Position numbers and translations under genes: made by a program. DNA of 15,024 bases from positions 12,626-27,649 of the forward strand of contig DFDI01000042.1 in assembly GCA_002367635.1 (NCBI GenBank), read 5' to 3'. The stretch comes from Betaproteobacteria bacterium UBA3031. Its GTDB lineage: Bacteria; Pseudomonadota; Gammaproteobacteria; Burkholderiales; Eutrophovitaceae. Positions 14,611 through 15,024 of this stretch are shown here, one piece after another. The notes under the pieces were generated by a model. That model worked only from the letters and a program-made list of their open reading frames with translations. It did no database searches and was not told the origin of the DNA. Each line of letters begins with the position of its first letter. Position 1 is the first letter of the stretch.

Positions 14611-15024
14611 TTACCGGTTTGTTGTGGCGTCAACTGAACACAGTGCAGACATATTCACTAACCGCCTTACAGTGGCAGTTGGAGTTAGGACATGCACCAC
14701 CTTACTTGGGCCAAGCAGTATGGGGCCAATGGTAATGCCTTCCCCCGCAGTTACTTTCATCAAATTAAAGGAGATATTCGCCGCATCCAGATTAGGCATA
14801 ATCAATAAATTAGCCTCACCGGAAATCTGAGAATTAGGGAATATTTTCTGACGAATCTGCTCATCTAATGCGGCGTCCCCATGCATCTCTCCCTCGACCT
14901 TCAATGTAGGGTCCCGCTCAATAATCATTTCTCGTGCGAGAGACATTTTCTGGGCAGAAATATCCTTAGAAGTACCGAAATTTGAGTGTGATAAAAGCGC
15001 AATATTCGGAACAAGACCAAAACG
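14611..15024 (-). CDS. maeB: NADP-dependent malic enzyme, C-terminal (phosphotransacetylase-like) end, partial
   Basis: The minus-strand frame is open from the window edge (15024) to a TAA at 14611-14613, giving the last 137 residues of a longer protein. It begins RFGLVPNIALLSHSNFGTSK, then shows EGEMHGDAALDE, ANLLIMPNLDAANI, and ends with GPSKVVHVLTPTATVRRLVN and a short tail. These are the conserved blocks of the phosphate acetyltransferase-like domain at the C-terminus of MaeB-type malic enzymes, which convert malate to pyruvate, CO2 and NADPH. In such fusions the domain is regulatory, sensing acetyl-CoA. A stand-alone phosphotransacetylase is the alternative, but the ALLSHSNFG block favours malic enzyme. 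The catalytic domain lies outside the window. Confidence 0.85.
   Translation of the reverse strand, partial: RFGLVPNIALLSHSNFGTSKDISAQKMSLAREMIIERDPTLKVEGEMHGDAALDEQIRQKIFPNSQISGEANLLIMPNLDAANISFNLMKVTAGEGITIGPILLGPSKVVHVLTPTATVRRLVNMSALCSVDATTNR

Overview
The window reads as a stretch of ordinary chromosomal housekeeping DNA from a betaproteobacterium, most likely a Burkholderiales relative with unusually AT-rich DNA for that order (judged by eye, not computed). The clues are the gene order orn / M48 peptidase / phhB / rsgA / CobD-CbiB-like protein, which I recall as typical of Burkholderiales; a BktB-type beta-ketothiolase; a phasin of the PHA-granule type; and an NADP-malic enzyme with a phosphotransacetylase-like C-terminus. 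No tRNA, rRNA, CRISPR array, insertion sequence, phage gene or integrase was seen.

Layout. The first 20 bases are the tail of a terminator from an upstream gene. Then comes a rightward block: a GT39/ArnT-like membrane glycosyltransferase (85-1749), hslO (Hsp33) and hslR (Hsp15), followed after a gap by a BktB-like thiolase (3252-4439). The 863 bases between the thiolase and pgi hold a broken phasin gene (4704-5092). It still has a good promoter, a strong Shine-Dalgarno and a near-perfect bidirectional terminator. pgi (5303-6916) converges on orn (6909-7454, minus strand) with an 8-base overlap. Rightward from there lie a Ste24-type zinc protease, phhB and rsgA. A leftward CobD/CbiB/AmpE-family membrane protein converges on rsgA. 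A rightward pair follows: a crotonase-family enzyme and a membrane-anchored HtrA/Deg protease. These meet a leftward pair, ybaK and a NudL-type CoA pyrophosphatase. Finally a small lipoprotein gene broken by one apparent extra base converges on the 3' end of a malic enzyme gene that runs off the window.

How the genes fit together. hslO and hslR are stress partners (redox chaperone and stalled-50S recycler). The thiolase and the phasin belong to polyhydroxyalkanoate metabolism, and the crotonase and CoA pyrophosphatase also act on CoA chemistry. pgi and the malic enzyme belong to central carbon flow. Orn, RsgA and YbaK serve RNA turnover, ribosome maturation and tRNA proofreading. The M48 and Deg proteases serve envelope quality control.

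I do not see a convincing undescribed multi-gene system. The most interesting signals are the two disrupted small genes. Each can be largely restored by removing a single T, so either both are decaying or the assembly contains small indel errors.
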